A stretch of 64,000 bases of DNA. Source: Gigaspora margarita (lineage: Eukaryota; Glomeromycota; Glomeromycetes; Diversisporales; Gigasporaceae). The notes below the pieces were generated by a model. That model was not told the origin of the DNA. It searched no databases and was given only the letters and a program-made list of their open reading frames with translations. A program made the translations under genes and the position numbers. The DNA is taken from the NCBI GenBank assembly GCA_009809945.1, contig WTPW01002048.1:57224-121223 (forward strand), read 5' to 3'. Each line of letters starts with the position of its first letter. Within the stretch, counting starts at the first letter, position 1. Below are positions 10,240 through 21,734 of this stretch, piece by piece.

Positions 10240-11880
10240 TGATTATATAAAGGTATTTTTCATATAAAAAATAGTAGTTAAATTTGTGTAATTATATAGA
10301 TGCTATGACTATAGAGAAGGTGATTGTAGATAAAAAACACAGTATATGTTTACATGGCATTTATCAATTTGTTACTGTGATTATATCATATTGATCATAT
10401 AACAAAATATATAATATGGATCAAAAGCAAGAATGATGATTTTTAGTAATGCTAAAAAAAATTTTGTGCACAAAAAAAATAAATAATATGATGTGATGTA
10501 AGCAATTTTTGAAAATTATATGCAATTATGTAGAATTATATAGTGTAAAATAACTAATTATGAGCTAAAATGTGCTAAATTTGTGCTAACTTTATTAACA
10601 TACTATATATTTATGAAACTTGCAGACCAATATGCTCTAATTCATATTCATTAATTTTTACTTTTCTGTGAGTTACTAATGCCAACCTAAATTATATCAT
10701 CTACTTTCTAAAATTAGTATTTATTTTGATTTCTGTAGTTAAATTATATAATCTTTCTATATAATTCACTATTTTCTGTAATATTTTGTAGTAAGATATA
10801 AACCTATTTTTGTGAATTCTGTGGTATTATATGAAATACAAAAAATAATCATTCCTGATTGAAAGTAAGTGCCTCTAGCTTTTTCACAAAAAATTGTACA
10901 CCTTCTGCAATTTTAACTAATTAAAATTTAAGAACAGGTTTAATATAAAAATTGAAGCAAACTCACTTTTTTACAAAAAAATCAGAAATAGTTTTAAATT
11001 TTTATTAGAAAACATCTACTGCATTTTAATAAAAATGTTCTTTAGAAATTTTACTAGTAGCCATGCTATAGCTACTAAATTTTTTAACTCTAACTATAAT
11101 TATAATGCGTTTTTTTAGCTTTAATTTTACATGCAATTTTTTTACTTAGAAAACAAACCAACATATTGGCCAAATTTGATTTTTGGGTCTTATTTGGACC
11201 AAAATTTATACAAATTTTTTGGTTCCTAAATAACATTAAAAAGTAACAAATAAAGCATTTGTATACAACTAAAAAAGAGCTTTTTTAGCTTCTAGACAAT
11301 ATAAAAAACAAAAAAATAAATAAAATAGCTATTCTAAGTTGGAAAAAAGCACTTTTACTATTTGTTAATATATTCAGATATTTTAGATTGGTTCACTATT
11401 GTTTGATTAATTGGTAACTATCAAGGGCGAATATGGAATCAAAATTTTAAATTAATGGCATTAAAACATACTTTAACTTATAATAAAATACTATTTTATA
11501 AAAATTTCTTTAAATAATTTTAAGCACAAAATTTTTTGATAATCTGCAATTATGATTGGTTGAGGTTAAAACAAATCAGCAATATGCATTTGTTTTGACT
11601 TAGTATTACAAACTATAAGATTTATTAGCTGTCTTAGCTATCTAATAAAAATATTAGCTACGTAACTGTTAATAGCTAATGCTAACCCAAATTTTTAAAT
11701 TTTGTATTAGAGGTTTATTGTTTTATGTAATCTTGCTCATTTAAGATTTATTGTAATCTAAAACTCCTATTACTTAATATTTATATTAAATAATAAGAAA
11801 TGCATTGGGCGAATACAGTAAGCTATACAAAATAGAATTAATATTTGTATATCAAAATATCAGAATAGAACTTAGTATAG
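10240..11880. other. AT-rich, no gene; old repeat copy at about 10890-11170
   Basis: The stretch AACTCACTTTTTTACAAAAA ... TTTTTTACTTAGAAAACAAA (10965-11155) is a diverged relative of 24425-24610, part of a MITE at 24343-24708. Outside it I see only AT-rich DNA with GTGATTATATA words at 10240-10340. No frame of note. Confidence 0.5.
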
Positions 11881-11887
11881 GTAGTTC

Positions 11888-12504
11888 CAGTATTGTCATA
11901 GGACACATACATGAATAGCAGACAGTCCAGGACAGGACATCTGGGCATGTCTGCCCAGAATTTTTTTTGTCCCAGACATTTGGCTAATCAACACATGGGC
12001 TGCCATCAATAGAAATAAGGCAGATCTATATTTAAAAAAAAATTAATACCTTAACTTTCATAACTCATATATCAATGAATTTTAAAACTATCTTGATGGT
12101 TTAATATTCAAATGAAAGCTTATGATTTAAGCTTTCTTTGGATATTAAATCATCAAGATAGCTTTAAAATTTATCAATATATGGAATGTGAAAGTTAAGG
12201 TATTAATTTTTTCAAATGTAGATCTGCCTTATTTCTATTAACGGTAGCCCACATGATCATCAGCCAATAAAATTCTTTGTATCCTTTACATAAACAAAAC
12301 CAAGGGTCTGTATAATTCCGCAATTTGATTGGTTTTACCCAGCGGACATGTCCTTGACATAGTAGGAACAAAGTAAAAATCAGTAGGACATTGTCCATGT
12401 ACAATATTATGCCAGGACATTATTGTGGACATGTCCTGGACATCCTATTCCAGACTGTCTATGTCTCTGTAAAATTGGCGGGACAATGTCTGTGTATAAC
12501 ACTG
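11888..12504. mobile_element. hAT-type MITE, 617 bp, CAGTRTT ends
   Basis: Ends CAGTATTGTCATAGGACA (left) and, reverse complemented, CAGTGTTATACACAGACA (right). Flanks GGTAGTTC (11880-11887) and AGTAGTTC (12505-12512) match at 7 of 8 bases, as expected for an 8-bp hAT duplication. Subterminal regions are rich in GGACATGTCC-like palindromes; the interior (about 11997-12260) is a long inverted repeat. Short frames inside are shadows. Confidence 0.75.
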
Positions 12505-12626
12505 AGTAGTTCTATAGCAAATTGTGAAGATTTTTTTTGTATCTACTTAATGAGTAGATGTATTCTTATAAGTTAAAATATTCTTATATTTGCTAAAAAA
12601 TTATTTTATTCAGACTTATTTATCAA

Positions 12627-12790
12627 AACTAGTACTTCTATATACCAGACTTGAACCAGACTTAAGTCTGAGTCTGTTCTAATTTTGAACTAGGCTCAGA
12701 CTTTTATATTCAGACTTTTTAGTTAAGTCTAAGTTTAGTCTGGGTCTGGTTCAAAGTCTGTAGACTGTTCTAAGTCTAAATATATTTATA
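12627..12790. repeat. Solitary end of the AGTCTGAGTCTGG element family
   Basis: The stretch starting TAGTACTTCTATATACCAGA is a diverged copy of the left 170 bp of the element at 5599-7933, including the repeated AAGTCTGAGTCTG words. No right end is found nearby. Probably a deletion derivative. Confidence 0.65.
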
Positions 12791-12799
12791 AATATTTTT

Positions 12800-13640
12800 T
12801 AGTACTAAATTATACAATATCATTAAGATAAGTGTTCTACTATATGAATATTTTTTATAACTGTTTAAAAGAAAGAGAATTTAACTGATTATTCATTATT
12901 TTTTTTACTATTATATAGTTATTTTGACTACAATTACATTATTAATTATTTGATAATTACTTTTATCTAATTACATACTATATTCCTCTGATAATAAGCA
13001 CTTATATACTATAGAGGTGCTTATTTTCAGATATAATCTAAACTAATAATTTGATTGATTTTGTATTTAGTTGCTTATTTCTATTATATAAGATGCTTAT
13101 TTTTGGTATATGAATTATATAGAGTGCTTACACAGGTCAAATAAAGCTATATTAGGAACTATATAGTTAGATAAAAACTGGAAACATGTCAGATTTCATA
13201 TGTATCTGGTTTTTATTTTTAAAATCATAGCCCTATCAGATAACCAATAGGCTATGATTATAACCTGAATAAAAATAATAAACATCCATTATATCATAAT
13301 ATAATTGGAAATAAATCAGATAAATCTATATAGCTATTGATTATTATATATATATATATATATATATTTTAAGGTGAGATCTTGCTCATATCTTTAATTA
13401 GTAATTTATATAAAAGGTTGTTTAACAGCAATGACTTAAATTGTACAGTGACAAATACATATAAATTACATCCAAAAATAAAAGCTCAGACCAATTTATC
13501 TGTGACCTAAACCTACTAGAGTGGTCAAGACTCACCTAGATTTGCATGGTTAAAATATGATTAGTGGGGATACTGTATTTGATCCACATAGTAGACCAAA
13601 TAATAATTTTGTGAATTGCCTGCTCTATTGGCAGGCATGT
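12800..13640. other. AT-rich, no gene
   Basis: GTGCTTATTT words recur (12993-13125) and a TA dinucleotide run sits at 13340-13370. Nothing codes here. Confidence 0.5.
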
Positions 13641-14363
13641 ATTATTGTCAGTGTAACTAATCGAGGAGTCTGCAGAGGCAACTGTAAGTAGGTACTATGT
13701 GTTGATGGGTTTAGTATGAGAGAGGTGGTACACTGATAGTGGTTGAGTATAGTTGTGTTTGAGTTTAATGTTGTTGGTCTTCTTCCATTGGACAATTGAA
13801 GAACAATATCTGATATAGCTTCTATATTTGTTTATAAACTTCATCAGATATTTCAGGAAGGATCTTGATAACTATCTAAGAAGCTTGCTGTATAAAATGT
13901 TAAAGGGATGTAATGATTGAATTAGAGGGACTAGAATCAGTCCTCTAATAGTAGAGTATAGGAAATAGGGATCTAGAAATGTAGAAGTAGAGTTAAAGGA
14001 TGGGTGTGTATGGATTGCTCATATAAGGTCTGTCAGTTAACAAGGAGGTAAGTCTGTATATGCACTCTGTATAACTTTAGATATAGCTGAGTAAATAATT
14101 TGATTAAAAAGAGAGGTGTTTTGGCATATTAGCCAGTGAGTAGGGGATGCAAAAAGACTACAGCAAAAGTAGTTAGGTGAGAGGAATGTGTTGGGGAGTA
14201 TGATGTAGAAGTATGAGTGGATAAGCATGTTATTAAGGAGGTTTTTGATTTTGAAGAATTTGAGATGATTCAGTTTGGGATTTATGAAATTGTTGTAACT
14301 CTTTTGGTTGTTATTAAAGTAAAGCTAGATGGCATTCCAGTCTATAAAGTGTGAAAAATGTGC

Positions 14364-14629
14364 TCACTCTGAGGTGCATTTCTGTGAGGACCATATTGCA
14401 ATGATGTGTACCTTGTATATGTTTTTAATGAAGCATCTAGTAGATCCTTCTACTGGGTGCTTCTTCCATTGCAGGAAGAAGTAGGAGTTATGAATGTTGG
14501 CATAGTTGAAAAGTAGTTTGTGTACACTAGAGTGGTTTCTGGCCAGGAGATCTGCTTGGTTATTGAAGCTATTGTCTATATGTGCTTTGACCTTATGCAA
14601 ATTGAGCTTGATATTGAATACATGAGTAG
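14364..14629 (-). pseudogene. LINE RNase H, C-terminal half
   Basis: Minus-strand translation contains LHKVKAHIDNSFNNQADLLA, matching the last conserved block of RNase H (a conserved HxxxxxN.xAD pattern with the final catalytic Asp). The sequence upstream of position 14629 on the same strand belongs to the inserted transposon end, so the frame that continues to 14732 is partly transposon-derived. Confidence 0.7.
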
Positions 14630-15229
14630 TAAGGTTGCCTGCTGTAATAGGTTTGACAGGGTTGTAAAGTTGCAATCTTTTATTCAAAGGTTGTAATTTT
14701 TTGCCAGAATAGGTGCAATATTTGTAATTCATAAAATAGCTGCAATAGGTATAATTGTTGTAATAGGAGTAACGGTTGTAATAGGCAATAGATTCAATGG
14801 TTGTAATAGGTGTAATGGTTGAAATGAAAGTGCATACTGGAATTGATATGTCATAATGACTAGTTTAAGAGTTGGAATTAGTTATGTACAAACCAATTGC
14901 AAGTTTAATCCTAAACTTAATTTTCTGAAATTCTGTAATTCTACTTTAATAATTTCTATAAAAAAGGTGTAAATGATCGCAAATCACCATGTAATAGGAA
15001 ATTAACCATGAAGTATGGTTATAATTGTCATGTATTATGTGAGTGTGAGAATCTATGCAATTAATCAGTTTTATGCTATTCATGATATCTTTCATATATA
15101 TTAATTCACCCACTTTAATAGTTGTTTTGCTCGAAACTATAATCTAGATATGATGAACTACAAAAGATGAAAAATAAAAACTAAAATGCTAAATTATGAT
15201 ATTACTGGTTCAGATATAATAATCATTGT

Positions 15230-15296
15230 GAAATTTAATACATGTCATTTATGGGCCCCGAAAGGCCAGAAATGACATATATTAAATTCACTATCA
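15230..15296. repeat. Short hairpin, about 29-bp stem
   Basis: GTGAAATTTAATACATGTCA at the left pairs with TGACATATATTAAATTCAC at the right around a GGGCCCCGAAAGGCC-like centre. Probably a very small MITE inside the hAT-type element; no role seen. Confidence 0.6.
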
Positions 15297-15320
15297 GATT
15301 AGCAAGTTATCAGCTGTGTA

Positions 15321-15764
15321 TAGAGTTCAGGGCACAGGAGCATGGGCATGCCCTTTGAGGGATGCCCCTAGGACATGCCCATGGGCATGCCTTATAGTCA
15401 AAAGGTATGCCCATATTTAAGCCTAACCCTAACCCTAATCTATAGAAACCCTAATCTATGTACTATATATATTAAACTTAATTTGTCTGCTTTTATAATC
15501 TAATTTGCCAGTTTAATACCATGATTAGAGTATATTTTGTTAGAAGCAAAAGGTGGTTAATTCAAGTTATCAGTTGGCTTTTTATGTGCCAATAAATGGA
15601 AATACTATTAGTGACTCATAATCTTTATAATATTTGATTGGCTGGTTATGATTTATTATCACATGATTATTGAGGGGCATGCCCATGGGCATGAGGAGCA
15701 TGCCTCGACTTAAGAGCATGCCCCTATGGGCATGCCCAATTTTTTACCCATGCCCCAAACTCTA
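15321..15764. mobile_element. hAT-type MITE with GGGCATGCCC palindromes, 444 bp
   Basis: Ends TAGAGTTCAGGGCA and TGCCCCAAACTCTA. Flanks GCTGTGTA (15313-15320) and GCTGCATA (15765-15772) match at 6 of 8. Many GGGCATGCCC and GGGCATGCCT palindromes occur near both ends. It lies inside the larger element 14630-16664. A short CCTAACCCTAACCCTAA run sits at 15422-15438. Confidence 0.7.
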
Positions 15765-16670
15765 GCTGCATAACATACAGTGTTATCTGGTGGTTTTATG
15801 GCAATGTGCTTGCTAAATTGCTCAATTTTTTGGCAGTGATACTTGTTTGTTAAGAAAATTAAATTAGATTTGGTATTTGTATATTTTAGTAAATTTAGTA
15901 TATTTAAATAGAGACTTCAAATTACATCATCAGCTGCGGCAATTAGAATAAAGACATGTCACAACAAATTGGGTATTCAGCTATTAATTTTACACTAATT
16001 ATTTGGGGTCTAAAAAGGTTTACGAGTTCCTTAAGCATAAAATTAATAGGAATATAATTTGGGTGACTTACAAACTTTTGTGATATAACTTATAGATTGA
16101 ATTGTTGTACTATGTTCCTGGTTTTATCGCAACAACATTGCGCAGCTACTCTAATTTTATGTAACAAAAAAAAAACTTTTATTCACAATTACTAATTGTA
16201 ACAATATTTATTCAATCTACATATATGCATGATGTTACATTCAACAGGTATCAGATATCTACAAAAACGAACAAATATATATAATGCAGGGTGGTGAAAA
16301 ACTTTGTTTTTACATCATTATAGTACTTATGTACCAATTAAATTTAAATACTATTGACAATAAGCTAAATTCATTATTCTCAAGCAGCTTATTCAGGTTT
16401 CCTGAGTATTGTTCCCTATACAAAGGAATTGATGCTTTTTATACTTACAATTTAGGGTACAAAACGAGTTCTTATTATGATACTTATATCTATTACAGCA
16501 ATTGCAACCTTTTTGGCAATTACAACTATAATAACTATTACAACTCTTTTAACCTTTTATAGCAATACGGATATTTACAACTTTGGGTCTTGGCTGTAAC
16601 CAAGAGTTACAACCCAGGTTGTAATCTGTAATGCCGTAATAATTACTTATGGCAGGCAACCTTAATGAGT

Positions 16671-17497
16671 CAGTGATGGTAAATGACTTGAAATGACCCA
16701 AATGACCCAAATGACAAATGACTAGTCATTGGGTCATTTCGAGGCTCAAATGATCTAGAAGGTCATTTAACATGTGTTAGTTAATATTCTAATGTTTTTT
16801 AGCCAATCAGAATTGGCCACCAATCAAAATTAAAACATAATCAATAATTGTAGCTATAAGTCAATTAATATTTATGTCTTAAGTAAAGTTTTTCGAAATA
16901 ATAAAGTGCATATTTCGAACACCTTACTTAAGACATAAATATTAATTGACTTAGTAAAATTTGGGACTTAATCTATATCGATAAGGAAAGCAATAAATTT
17001 TGATAACTTTTTATATGAGCAATTCGACCAATATGATTTTATATGCCAATGAACTAAATGAACTTAATAACCAAAATGATCTTGTCATGGTTTAATAGCT
17101 TGGAGTCATTTGAATTTTGATCAAATGATCGAGTTATTTAATATTCCTAGGTGGGACCGGGCATATAAACTTTTATTGGGTTTGGCCCGATTCTACAAAT
17201 ACCTAGCCCAACTCAACTTACTTCGAAACCTACACATATGCATTATCATTATACAGTTAAAGTTGATCAATCTATGTAAAAAATATTAGTTATGGGATAC
17301 AAACTCTATATGCACAATGGCCTAATGACTAAATGACCCTCAAATGACCTCAGTCATTTCTAAATGACCATGGTCATTTGGTCATGAGTCATTTCTAAAT
17401 GACCCAAAATTGAGATAACCATTAATGACCAGTCATTTCAGGGTCATTTGAGGTCATTTGAAAAATTTGCAAATGACCAGGTCATTTACTATCACTG
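16671..17497. mobile_element. hAT-type MITE, 827 bp, exact 8-bp duplication TAATGAGT
   Basis: Ends CAGTGATGGTAAATGAC and GTCATTTACTATCACTG, flanked by TAATGAGT at 16663-16670 and 17498-17505. The target overlaps the last two bases of the preceding element and its right duplication, so this insertion is younger. AAATGACC words repeat densely at both ends (16680-16765, 17330-17490). Confidence 0.9.
16857..16952. repeat. Hairpin with about 35-bp arms inside the AAATGACC MITE
   Basis: AAGTCAATTAATATTTATGT on the left is repeated as ACATAAATATTAATTGACTT on the right. It forms the core of the surrounding MITE. Confidence 0.65.
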
Positions 17498-17505
17498 TAA
17501 TGAGT

Positions 17506-17758
17506 AGCATCCAAAAGTATATGCAAATGGGCCAGGAGTTGAACTTGTAGTATTTGAAGGATTGTCTAGAAATTGATCTAAGCTAGTTATACTTGGAAAT
17601 GACAAACTGGAAATTTGTATAGAATTGTATGGTACTGTTGAGATAGCTAAAAGAATAGCAAGAAGTTCTGCTTTGTATGAGGATGGCAAGTTTTGCAGTT
17701 GGGCTGCGAACTTGTGAATGATCTGGTCATCATGAATTTGTACCCAACCAATGCCCAT
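17506..17758 (-). pseudogene. LINE RNase H, N-terminal half
   Basis: Minus-strand translation begins MGIGWVQIHDDQIIHKFAAQ and continues LPSSYKAELLAILLAI, matching the first RNase H strands and the helix with the conserved Glu (KAELLAI). It is separated from its C-terminal half by the two inserted elements that end at 17497. Confidence 0.7.
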
Positions 17759-17759
17759 A

Positions 17760-18925
17760 GAGCATTAGTTAGTTCTAATATCTATGACTGAACTATCTGT
17801 ATAGAATATAAAGTCTTGTTGATTAGCATTAGTATGTGCAATTTGGAGGAGGTCTTGCAAGGCAGGGTTGTTCTAAAATAGAACTAAGGTAAGAGAGTCT
17901 GTAATGTATATTGTAGGAGGAGGTAGGATAGTTATTCACTGCTTAATTGCAGAGGAGTATATGAGGTCAATATAATTTGCATTGAACTTGAGCTGTTTGT
18001 TAATTGATCTTCTACCCAAGAATTGAGTAGAAAGGGCTACTGATCCTCTAGAGTGCAACAGTTAAGAACCTGATTAGAGTTGAGTTAGCAGCCTGGGCAG
18101 CAAGAGCATTGTATTGGTAGTAGAGGGTACTAGTTGGCTTGGGATAAGTTCATGTTGTGTTGCCAGTATGTAATGGAAATTGTGTTAGTTTTGTGAAATA
18201 TTTTCTGAATCTGTTCAATGATAATTTCATTATTCTAAAGTACAATTGTCCAAGGTTTAAAGGATTTTGGTATATGGTTTGTCTAGTAGACAAATGGATT
18301 AAAGCCTTAGAGTGGTATAGTTAGTATAATAGTCTGCTGTTCATTGTGGTATAGGATTGTGCCTTTGAGGTATGAGAACCAGAGTGGTTTTCTACCAGTA
18401 GGGAGGTGTAGAAGTCTAGAAGAAATGTGTCACCATATGAGTAAGGTTTTGTTGTCTGCAGAGCAGAGCTGCTCTAAATATAAAATTTGTTTGTATCTAA
18501 GTTGCTGCTTGAAGGTGTTGTACTTTTGAGAGGGGTGCAGCTGTTTTCAATAGTTTGTGGCCATTGAATGTTGGATTTGGCCTGCACTATAATCTCCATA
18601 TGATTGAGAAGTTAAATAATTTTGAAGTTGGTTGTGTGTCTATTGGAACTATCAATTATTGGCTGTGTGTGTTGTAGAATATTGGTTGCTGACCATAAGT
18701 TGTTTTATAGTTGCTAAAGTCTGATACGAATAGTTATACCTAATGTAGAGGTATTGTTGAGTCTAAGCAGAAAATTGCTAAAGTGGTATTGCAGTTGTAT
18801 ATCCCATATATTGCGAATATTATATAGGTTGTAGTTTAACATTGTGCTATTGGGAGTGGATCAGAATAAGTGGGACTTGTGCTTTGTGATAGTTAAGTAT
18901 TTGCCCAAGATTTTATTACATATTG
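17760..18925 (-). pseudogene. LINE region between RT thumb and RNase H, no continuous frame
   Basis: Base composition matches the neighbouring LINE pieces (more G on the plus strand than the flanks), but no frame longer than about 60 codons survives. Treated as decayed linker of the same element. The plus-strand frame at 18344-18529 is a shadow. Confidence 0.5.
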
Positions 18926-18926
18926 A

Positions 18927-19424
18927 TTAGAGAAGTATAATGTTATATAGGTGGTATTCTATAGTTGGAATGATGACTATGTTAATGATATATGCTATTT
19001 GTTTGTCAGTTATATTTTTGGTACTGGTGATGTTAGCTAGGTTCAGGGCTTCCACCTGTATTAGTTTGGTTTGGGCAGTTTGTTTATTGTTGAATGTGAA
19101 CCAACAGCCTAAGAATTTGAAGGGCTGGTTCTTTGTAATTGAATTAAAAGTGTAGCTGCAAAATTGTATATTGGTCATTATAGTATGTTTTGTAATAGAG
19201 ATGGATTTGCTTGAATTGACTTGTATTTCTACCATCTGGTAGAAGAAAGTTGCAGTTTTAATGATTTTCTCTAGTTCTTTTCTGGATTGGGTAATCTATA
19301 AAGTGTTGTCCATATAGGCTAACACTGATATGGATGTGTGGAGGTGATTTCTGTGTGGATGCATGAGGCTGGTTTGCCACGATGTGGCCAGATTGTATTC
19401 TGAGTAGTGTGATGAAATATGGGT
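18927..19424 (-). pseudogene. LINE reverse transcriptase, palm end and thumb
   Basis: The thumb segment (19235-18927) contains FKFLGCWFTFNNKQTA, the typical post-catalytic LGxW block. Just upstream on the minus strand (about 19298-19320) the expected F/YxDD catalytic box reads AYMDNTL: the second Asp is Asn, so this copy would be inactive even if the frames were joined. The 159-bp MITE at 19425 splits the palm. Confidence 0.7.
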
Positions 19425-19583
19425 AGAGGTTGGAACCGGTTTTAAATATTCGAGTTTATCACAACAAAATTCGAGTTTATCACACCAAAATTCGAGTTTA
19501 TCACATCAATTATTAATAATTGACGTGATAAACTCGAATTTTGGTGTGATAAACTCGAATATTTAAAACCGGATCCAATCTCT
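19425..19583. mobile_element. 159-bp MITE with 10-bp target duplication
   Basis: Flanked by exact AAATATGGGT at 19415-19424 and 19584-19593. Ends AGAGGTTGGAACCGG and, reverse complemented, AGAGATTGGATCCGG. Inside, TTCGAGTTTATCACA repeats three times and returns inverted. A 9-10 bp duplication suggests a Mutator-like relative. Its termini resemble the GGGATTGGACCC sequence inside the repeats at 41580-42550. Confidence 0.85.
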
Positions 19584-19879
19584 AAATATGGGTGATCAGA
19601 GTATCATAATATATCCTCCAAAGAAGTGAAGTAATTGTTTTCTCTTGGTCAATACCATTCTTGACAGAGTAATAGTTGGTGAGACTGAAATTAGTAATGA
19701 CCTGATTTGTTTGGTCAGAGAGAAGATTTGCAATAATAGTAATTAGTTGTTGAGGCATTCTGATTCTGTATAGGGATTTCTGTAAAAGTTTGAGGTTAAC
19801 AGAATCATATGCCTTGCTCATATCTTGGAATAGGATCTAGAGTTGATTTGAGTTACAGGAGGCATCTTCAATAATGTTA
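19584..19879 (-). pseudogene. LINE reverse transcriptase, central palm
   Basis: Minus-strand translation (19821-19584) starts MSKAYDSVNLKLLQKSLYRI, matching the RT block with the first catalytic Asp (D/QDMSKAYDSV), and continues to GIDQEKTITSLLWRIYYDTL, the GxxQG..SP-like block in degenerate form. The frame ends where the 159-bp MITE begins. Confidence 0.75.
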
Positions 19880-20582
19880 TAGTCAGATCTCTTTATAGGC
19901 GCTTTCCATATAGTCACAACTCTATACAAGCACCTAATATTGTACAATGGACTTAAATATATAAAAAAGCCTCCTTATACTCACAAATCACCTATAATTA
20001 CTATCACAAAAAAATTTTGATTTTTTTATCAATTTTATTAATAAAAACCTCTTTATAGTCACCAATTTTGACCAAATATGGATTAAAAATCTAATTGGCT
20101 GATATTCATATTTATATTTATTTAAAATATTCTATTAAAGATTTTTAAAGGTTTGACAGAAATAACTTTTGATGCAGCAGTCCAATTTAAATAAAACAAC
20201 CACCAAAATGTTTGTCTCGATGAGTTGATTCTAATGAGCCCAAAATTGTTAAAATCCAATTATAGGCTCCTGTGATTGTTAAGAATTGGTGTCACTTTAC
20301 ACAAAAAATTCTTAATGATCTTAGCATTTTGTACCTAGATTTGACAATTTTATACTCTTTAGAAAACATCTAGTGGTTATTTTATCCAAATTGGGCCACT
20401 GGATCAAAGTTATTTACTATCAAATATTTTAAATTTTTAATAGTATTTCAAATATGCACAAATATATTACTAATTGACCTTTGGTCATGTGACTATAACA
20501 AAGTATTTTATTTATAGTCACACCTCTATATAATCACCAAAATAGGGTGTGACCAACTTGTGATTATAGAGAGGTCTGACTG
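19880..20582. mobile_element. TA-flanked MITE, about 703 bp, YAGTCAGAYCTC ends
   Basis: Left end TAGTCAGATCTCTTTATAG preceded by TA (19878-19879); right end GAGGTCTGACTG followed by TA (20583-20584). Inner repeats of GTGATTATA/TATAGTCAC occur near both ends. Ends and TA flanks fit a Tc1/mariner-type MITE; a second member lies at 36902-37656. Inserted in the LINE RT. Confidence 0.7.
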
Positions 20583-20885
20583 TATTAAGAATGTGAATAG
20601 GTATAGAAGTAGAGTTTCCCAGCAGGATGGTATAGTTAAACAGTGACAGAATGCTATGTATGGAAATAATGTTGCCAAGATGATTATTTAAGAACTTTGT
20701 GTAAAGCTTTTTGGTGTGTTCTACTAGGCTTATGGATCTTGTGTTAGATAGATTGCTATCAAATATAGGCTTTTTGGATATTAGAAAGATGTATTCCTTT
20801 TTCTATTGCTTGGGTATAAATTGGAATGAAAGACACTTTTTAAGAAGTAATGTAATAGCTTGTATGCAGTTTGAGCCTATATGTT

Positions 20886-21562
20886 TTAGCATTTCATAAC
20901 TAATTCCTGATTGCCCACATGCTTTGTTGTTGGGCAACGGGCTGAGTATAGAGAGTATTTCTTCTTGACTAAAGTCTTGAAGAACTGTGGTATACCAATT
21001 GGGATCAATAGAGTATTTAGGGTTATACTCATATTGTTATTTGGAGTCAAATAGGCTTTGGTTAATCTCTTGGATTGAAGTTTAGTTGTCAAAGTGTTGT
21101 TGTATATGTGCTTTAATAAGGCTGGGTCTGTAATCACATCTTGCTCTGTTTTGATATTGTCAAATCTGACTGGGTCCTTGTGCTAGTCAAGAATGCTATT
21201 AATCATTGAGATGGGTTTGGTAATGAGCTTAGAGCATCTTTTTTGAATTGAGTCTGTGATTGGTTGTCCAATTTGTTTGATGTTTTCAATATTACAGGCA
21301 TGGTACAGGCTTTGTTGATCCAATCAGGTAACTGTTGGTGAGTGCATGATAGTGGAGGTATCTGAAGCTGACATGCTTGGTTCAGTTGACTAATACACAG
21401 GTTGAGGTGATCTGGGATAGGCAGGTTCTGGTTTAGTGAGTGTTTAGTCTTTTTAATAATCTCACCTAGTTTCTTGAGGCTAGAGTGCAGATGTGTAGCT
21501 GTGGATGAGAATGTGTGTTGGAAGTAATGCACTGTGTACTTTTTGTTGGGAATATGCTGCAT
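20886..21562 (-). pseudogene. LINE region before the RT palm, plus linker
   Basis: Two minus-strand frames, 21562-21203 and 21137-20886. The second ends SARCPTTKHVGNQELV, resembling the RT finger block that precedes the palm in degenerate form. The first is a linker between endonuclease and RT in this type of element. Sequence beyond 21565 is unrelated repeat DNA. Confidence 0.55.
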
Positions 21563-21589
21563 ATAGGGTGTTGAGAAGGAAGCTTTCAG

Positions 21590-21730
21590 TGAATTAGAAT
21601 GTCAGAGAAATGGATTCATGTAAGTGAGCTGTCAAGGAAATGTGTTGTTAGAAAATTAGCTGTTAGCAAAATGGCTGTTAGCTAAATTAGTATTAGCAAA
21701 ATAAGTGTTGGCAAATTAGGATATACCCTA
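21590..21730. repeat. GCTGTTAGCAAAATG repeat array
   Basis: Seven or eight copies of GCTGTTAGCAAAAT, GTGTTGGCAAATTAG and similar, at 15-20 base spacing, the third location in this window of the TGTCRGNRAAATG motif family. It abuts the 5' end of the LINE. Confidence 0.6.
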
Positions 21731-21734
21731 ACTA

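Larger units (their letters stand above)
14630..16664. mobile_element. hAT-type element in the LINE, 2035 bp, target ATGAGTAG
   Basis: Ends TAAGGTTGCCTGC and GCAGGCAACCTTA. The left flank is ATGAGTAG (14622-14629); the right copy of that target was itself split by the next element and resumes at 17500. Subterminal GGTTGTAATAGG and GTTGCAA words repeat many times at both ends (14640-14830, 16495-16640). No transposase is recognisable. The frame at 16284-16562 is made of these repeats and is not a gene. Confidence 0.8.
13640..21565 (-). mobile_element. Decayed non-LTR retrotransposon (LINE with RT and RNase H), interrupted
   Basis: Minus-strand pieces occur in LINE order from high to low coordinates: linker before RT (21562-21203), RT fingers (21137-20886), RT palm (19821-19584, then 19424-19240), thumb (19235-18927), RNase H start (17758-17506), RNase H end (14629-14364), then a GC-richer tail to about 13640. 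The 5' endonuclease is absent, so it is 5'-truncated or decayed. Stops and frameshifts separate the pieces. It is cut by insertions at 14630-17497, 19425-19583 and 19880-20582. RNase H at the C-terminus suggests an I/Tad-like clade; the clade is inference. Confidence 0.75.

Noticed and set aside
15422..15438. Telomere or telomere-addition site (CCTAACCCTAACCCTAA)
   Set aside because: Only two to three repeats, in the middle of a MITE; similar short words at 2870-2925 and 48835-48855 are also isolated.
16284..16562. 92-codon plus-strand frame
   Set aside because: Composed of the subterminal repeats of the hAT-type element at 14630-16664.
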